A stretch of DNA of 64,000 nucleotides, taken from positions 451,367 through 515,366 of the forward strand of contig CANNZV010000344.1 in assembly GCA_947561585.1 (NCBI GenBank), read 5' to 3'. Each line of letters opens with the position of its first letter. The first letter of the stretch is position 1. The notes under the pieces are model-generated. The model had not been told where the DNA came from, did not search any database, and saw only the letters and a list, made by a program, of their open reading frames with translations. This document shows, in pieces, positions 59,684 to 64,000 of this stretch. The stretch comes from Caprella mutica (lineage: Eukaryota > Arthropoda > Malacostraca > Amphipoda > Caprellidae). The translations under genes were made by a program, and so were the position numbers.

Positions 59684-60440
59684 GATATTTTAATTCCATT
59701 AGACATTTTCTAGAATGTTATCGAATCACAGAGGGCTAAATTGCGCGGCAAGATGTAGTCCTCAGTCTGCACGGTCGCTACTGCATATTTCCACTCCAGA
59801 AACTCCCTCAACTTCCCAAAACTATCCGAATAAAATAACTTTCAGATGGCAATCTAAAGTCAATTTGATATTTTTTCCAACCCGGTGATCGATTCAATAA
59901 AATAGGAACGGACTTTTATATGGGAAAGATTAAACGGTCTCTTGATGCTATTTAAACGGAAACGATAACTTCCAAATGGGTATTTGAACTCTTGTGCCAA
60001 GTGAGAGTTTAGGATTATTTACTTAAAGTGCTAAAAAGTACATAGCATTAAAGTCAATTGCCTTGTTCTGGTACAAAGCACAATGGCACAGTAATTAAAT
60101 ACAGTAATTAATGGAGTAATGAATGGATAATTAAATAAGAGAAATACGCTTCTCATGTGAAATAATTGTCGCTTTAGTTAATTTTGTTACATAATACATA
60201 ATTGGCGGAAAATACCTAATTTAATGGAAAAATGATGTTTCTAAATACAAAAAAAAAACTAACGGTATAAATGAAATAACGAAAACTTTAGGAAATTGTT
60301 TTGTATATTTCATTTTAAAATGGTTAATTGGATATGTATTAAAATTTCGAAATCGACTTTTTTTCTGAATAACATTTATAAAAAGAATTGTAAACAATAT
60401 AAGAATTATTCAAAAAACTACTTTAAAAAAATGAATAAAA
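59684..60440. other. Unique AT-rich DNA
   Basis: Nothing is supported. Confidence 0.4.
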
Positions 60441-60616
60441 AGGCTAAGTTACAAATTATCGGACAGTTCCACATTTTTGAACAAATTTCTATTTTTGATT
60501 TAATTGGTATCCATGATACCTGCAGGTATCATGGATACCAATTAAAAATCAAATTAATTTGTTTTTTCTTATACGATCGAAAATGTGGAACTGTCCGATA
60601 ATTCGTAACTTACCCC
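60441..60616. mobile_element. Hairpin MITE, family A, best-preserved copy
   Basis: It begins aggctaagttacaaattatc, has the central ctgcag palindrome, and ends gtggaactgtccgataattc then gtaacttacccc. The two halves are complementary nearly end to end. Its open frames on both strands reflect this symmetry. Confidence 0.8.
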
Positions 60617-60829
60617 ATATCTGTACACTGACAATTACCTCATTCGAATAACAAAGAAAACTGTGAAAGTGTTTGACTTTCTTTACATTAGGTCTTTTCT
60701 TTATTTTCTTTTTGTTCCTATTAAATAGAAGAGAAAACACACAGAGTATTATTTTGTGAGTTAGGGGGAAAGTCCATATTATCGGACACACCGTTATACC
60801 GTTACAATGGGAAGAAAATATAATGATGT
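60617..60829. other. Unique DNA
   Basis: Nothing is supported. Confidence 0.4.
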
Positions 60830-61615
60830 TATACAAGCATGTTTGTAGATGTTAAAACATGTTTGTAGATGTTAAAACATGTTTGTACATGTTAAAACAT
60901 GTTTGTAGATGTTATACAAGCATGTTTGTAGATGTTAAAACATGTTTGTAGATGTTAAAACATGTTTGTAGATGTTATACAAGCATGTTTGTAGATGTTG
61001 AAACATGTTTGTAGATGTTAAAACATGTTTGTAGATGTTAAAACATGTTTGTAGATGTTAAAACATGTTTGTAGATGTTAAAACATGTTTGTAGATGTTA
61101 AAACATGTTTGTAGATGTTAAAACATGTTTGTAGATGTTAAAACATGTTTGTAGATGTTAAAACATGTTTGTAGATGTTAAAACATGTTTGTAGATGTTA
61201 AAACATGTTTGTAGATGTTAAAACATGTTTGTAGATGTTAAAACATGTTTGTAGATGTTAAAACATGTTTGTAGATGTTAAAACATGTTTGTAGATGTTA
61301 AAACATGTTTGTAGATGTTAAAACATGTTTGTAGATGTTAAAACATGTTTGTAGATGTTAAAACATGTTTGTAGATGTTGAAACATGTTTGTAGATGTTA
61401 AAACATGTTTGTAGATGTTAAAACATGTTTGTAGATGTTAAAACATGTTTGTAGATGTTAAAACATGTTTGTAGATGTTAAAACATGTTTGTAGATGTTA
61501 AAACATGTTTGTACATGTTAAAACATGTTTGTACATGTTAAAACATGTTTGTAGATGTTAAAACATGTTTGTACATATTAAAACATGTTTGTAGATGTTA
61601 AAACATGTTTGAAGT
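60830..61615. repeat. 20-bp minisatellite, about 39 copies
   Basis: The unit is gttaaaacatgtttgtagat. A longer unit (atacaagcatgtttgtagat) recurs three times at the left end. It holds the palindrome aaacatgttt. Confidence 0.93.
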
Positions 61616-61784
61616 TTTTAAATTTTGTTAAAGAGGATGAAACAAGTTTAAAGGAAAATTTAAAAAGGTGAAATTAGTCAAGTATAAACTCGAATAAAAT
61701 AAAACATGTAGAAACATGTACGAATAAAAGACATGTTGAAAAAATAATGAAAAAACAGAAATAAATTACAAATATATATTACTA
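61616..61784. other. Unique AT-rich DNA
   Basis: Nothing is supported. Confidence 0.4.
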
Positions 61785-62545
61785 TAGCAATAGATGCGAC
61801 TGTTACTATACTATAGCAGTTTCTATAGCAACAGCTGTGACTGTTACTATAGCAATAGCTGTGACTGTTACTATAGCAATAGCTGTGACTGTTACTATAG
61901 CAATAGATGTGACTGTTACTATACTATAACAGTTTCTATAGCAATAGATGTGACTGTTACTATAACTATAACAGTTTCTATAGCAATAGCTGTGACTGGT
62001 ACTATACTATAACAGTTTCTATAGCAATAGATGTGACTGTTACTATAACTATAACAGTTACTATAGAAATAGATGTGACTGTTACTATACTATAACAGTT
62101 ACTATAGCAATAGATGTGACTGTTACTATAACTATAACAGTTTCTATAGCAATATAGCTGTTACTGTTACTATAACTATAACAGTTACTATAGCAATAGA
62201 TGTGACTGTTACTATAACTATAACAGTTTCTATAGCAATAGATGTGACTGTTACTATAACTATAACAGTTTCTATAGCAATATAGCTGTTACTGTTACTA
62301 TAACTATAACAGTTTCTATAGCAATATAGCTGTTACTGTTACTATAACTATAACAGTTTCTATAGCAATATAGCTGTTACTGTTACTATAACTATAACAG
62401 TTTCTATAGCAATATAGCTGTTACTGTTACTATAACTATAACAGTTTCTATAGCAATATAGCTGTTACTGTTACTATAACTATAACAGTTTCTATAGCAA
62501 TATAGCTGTTACTGTTACTATAACTATAACAGTTACTATAGCTAA
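61785..62545. repeat. Self-complementary minisatellite, about 22 to 44-bp units
   Basis: The right part has 44-bp units (actgttactataactataac, then agtttctatagcaatatagc, then tgtt). The left part has about 21-bp half-units. Each unit pairs with itself (ctgttatagttatag with ctataactataacag). Confidence 0.85.
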
Positions 62546-62676
62546 TAAATGGACTCTATGTATAGTTAATCCAAAGATATTAATTGGATAATAATCCTCT
62601 ATAATAAAACAGAGATAATTAGTAATGCCAAGGAGATCAAATTATCTATTAGAAAATTAAATGATTATGCAGCTAT
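62546..62676. other. Unique AT-rich DNA
   Basis: Nothing is supported. Confidence 0.4.
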
Positions 62677-62750
62677 AGGGTAAGTTAAGACTTACCGGAC
62701 AGTTCCACATTTTCGATCGTGTAAGAAATAGGTAGGTAATTGTTATTTTA
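62677..62750. mobile_element. Solo left end of hairpin MITE family A
   Basis: agggtaagttaagacttacc, then ggacagttccacattttcga. No matching right end follows. Confidence 0.55.
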
Positions 62751-62937
62751 ATTGGTGAATGCATGAATAATATCGATTTAATTTAGTATGCGATATATAG
62801 GCATAATATTGAGGGGAATTAAAATGGCTGTATAAAATGATGGCAATTTTGATGCAGTGGCTAAATATTCTAAAGTTGTGGCGAATCTTTTGAGAACTCA
62901 TTTTAATTAAGGAAAGCTGCTGTCACACCAAACAAAA

Positions 62938-63297
62938 AGAGAGGCGGCCTGGTAGGTACTATCGGGGAAAAGTAGGTAGGCCTGGTAGGTACTAGCGAGC
63001 AAAAGTAGGAAGGCCTGGTGAGTGCTATCGGGGAAAAGTAGGTAGGCCTGGTAGGTACCAGCGGGGAAAAGTAGGTAGGCCTGGTAGGTACTAGCGAGCA
63101 AAAGTAGGAAGGCCTGGTGAGTGCTATCGGGGAAAAGTAGGTAGGCCTGGTAGGTACTAGCGGGGAAAAGTAGGTAGGCCTGGTAGGTACAATCGGGGAA
63201 AAGTAGGCAGCCTGGTAGGTACTATCTGAATGATAGCTTCTTATACCGTCAAACAAAAATTAAAAGAGTCCTGGTAGGTACAATCGGAAAAAAGTAG
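62938..63297. repeat. 32-bp minisatellite, about 9-10 copies
   Basis: The unit is gggaaaagtaggtaggcctg plus gtaggtactagc. Alternate units differ (gagcaaaagtaggaagg). The last copy is separated by unique sequence at 63220-63270. Confidence 0.88.
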
Positions 63298-63600
63298 GTA
63301 ATTTTGATTCGCCGAAGGAAATTTCGCCACACAAAAATTTCGCTGCAAGAAAATTCGCCCAACAGTATTTTTTAGCGAACAACACTTTCGCCGAAAATTT
63401 TAAAAAAACTACCTAAGTTGTAAATGTATTGAGATAATGGCACCTTAGGTTGGCGGCCTGGTTGGCCCAACCTCCTGCCTTATGTATACTTTACTGTTAT
63501 TTTTACACTGGAAAATAGATAAACCTTTTTTAGATTTAGAAAATTCCATTTTGCGAATTTCTTTAGGCGAAAATTCCTAATAGCGAGCCATACGGTAGTA
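63298..63600. repeat. Short dispersed words tttcgcc/ggcgaaa
   Basis: 63308-63400 carries repeated atttcgcc/aaattcgccc words with irregular spacing, and 63540-63590 has the inverse (aggcgaaaattcc). Possibly a decayed hairpin repeat. Confidence 0.4.
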
Positions 63601-63616
63601 GGAGTAATACTATAAG

Positions 63617-63878
63617 TACTATTTGATGCTAAGTAGGGTGAAGCAGGTAAATTGCGGCACACTAACTAACTGCGGCCTCTAACAACAGAAACATCATAGC
63701 TTCAAAACACTCGCTAGAATATTAAAATAATAAATTATAGCGTGCACTGCGCTTCTTTTGGTAGGTATGCAACATTTTAATGTAATTTCGGTTCAGAATG
63801 TTTTAGAGATTCTCTTGAGAGGGCCGCAATTAAAAATTAAAAGGCCGCAGTTTACCTGCGTGAGCCTACTATTTGATG
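63617..63878. mobile_element. TIR element with candidate 12-bp target duplication
   Basis: The inner ends gggtgaagcaggtaaattgc and ccgcagtttacctgcgtgag are inverted. tactatttgatg flanks both sides (63617-63628 and 63867-63878). The interior has no coding capacity. A long target duplication fits MULE-like elements better than hAT or mariner. Confidence 0.6.
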
Positions 63879-63884
63879 GGTGTA

Positions 63885-64000
63885 GGTCATAAGCCCCCCT
63901 GGTCAAGAGCCCCCCGGTCATAAGCCCCCCCGGTCAAGAGCCCCCCTGGTGATGAGCCCCCCTAGGTCATAAGCCCCCCCGGTCAAGAGCCCCCCCGGTC
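63885..64000. repeat. C-rich minisatellite, about 16-18-bp unit, running off the window
   Basis: Units alternate between ggtcataagccccccc and ggtcaagagcccccc. The array is cut by the window end. Confidence 0.85.

Noticed and set aside
60296..60836. Open frames over the hairpin at 60.4 kb
   Set aside because: They cross a palindromic MITE, and their symmetry on both strands comes from the inverted repeat.
1..64000. tRNA or rRNA genes
   Set aside because: I found no A-box/B-box pair or cloverleaf and no rRNA-like block by eye. A covariance-model scan would be needed for a firm negative.

Overview
This is a window of eukaryotic, almost certainly animal, nuclear DNA. It is AT-rich and has no bacterial-style gene density. 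About a third of it (roughly 22 kb by my hand estimate) is minisatellite arrays, and most of the rest is unique AT-rich DNA with dozens of short inverted-repeat transposon remnants. GT-AG splice sites with long pyrimidine tracts, TA-flanked pogo/Tigger-like remnants and the tandem-repeat load suggest an arthropod, perhaps a hemipteran insect. The species call is inference only.

The long open frames (39.5-41.0, 35.5-37.3, 17.6-18.3 kb and others) are products of tandem repeats and are not genes. The only gene I can support lies on the minus strand as short exons inside very large introns. Two exons are strong: 27221-26880 (114 codons, proline-rich, with an SH3-ligand-like PPPIPPKP) and 5928-5763 (basic segment, then a 20-residue membrane helix). 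Both have consensus acceptors and GTGAGT donors, and the reading frame runs through the junction between them. A 66-nt exon at 29460-29395 fits the same frame and has an excellent acceptor. A 60-nt exon at 33636-33577 and a CpG-rich, TATA-preceded first exon ending at 54812 fit in phase but are weaker. Together they suggest the N-terminal part of a type II (N-in) membrane protein with a proline-rich cytoplasmic tail, spanning at least 21 kb and perhaps 49 kb. Its extracellular part would be encoded to the left of the window. I could not assign a family.

Layout. 1-5.7 kb: unique AT-rich DNA with hairpin and TIR elements, including a perfect 92-bp palindrome. 5.76-5.93 kb: membrane exon. 6-26.9 kb: a large intron with arrays of period 19, 22, 21/22, 40, 20, 24 and 55 bp and foldback elements. 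26.88-29.46 kb: two exons separated by 22-, 22-, about 27- and 15-bp arrays. 30-54.8 kb: arrays of 30/31, 26/27, 20/21, 29, 22, 26, 20, 28, 17, 20 and 25 bp, with a 1.1-kb foldback transposon inserted inside the 29-bp array. 54.8-55.0 kb: candidate promoter and first exon. 55.0-59.7 kb: a 4.66-kb, roughly 233-copy array of a 20-bp unit with internal higher-order duplication. 59.7-64 kb: more hairpin elements and arrays, ending within a C-rich array at the window edge. No rRNA, tRNA or CRISPR array was recognised.
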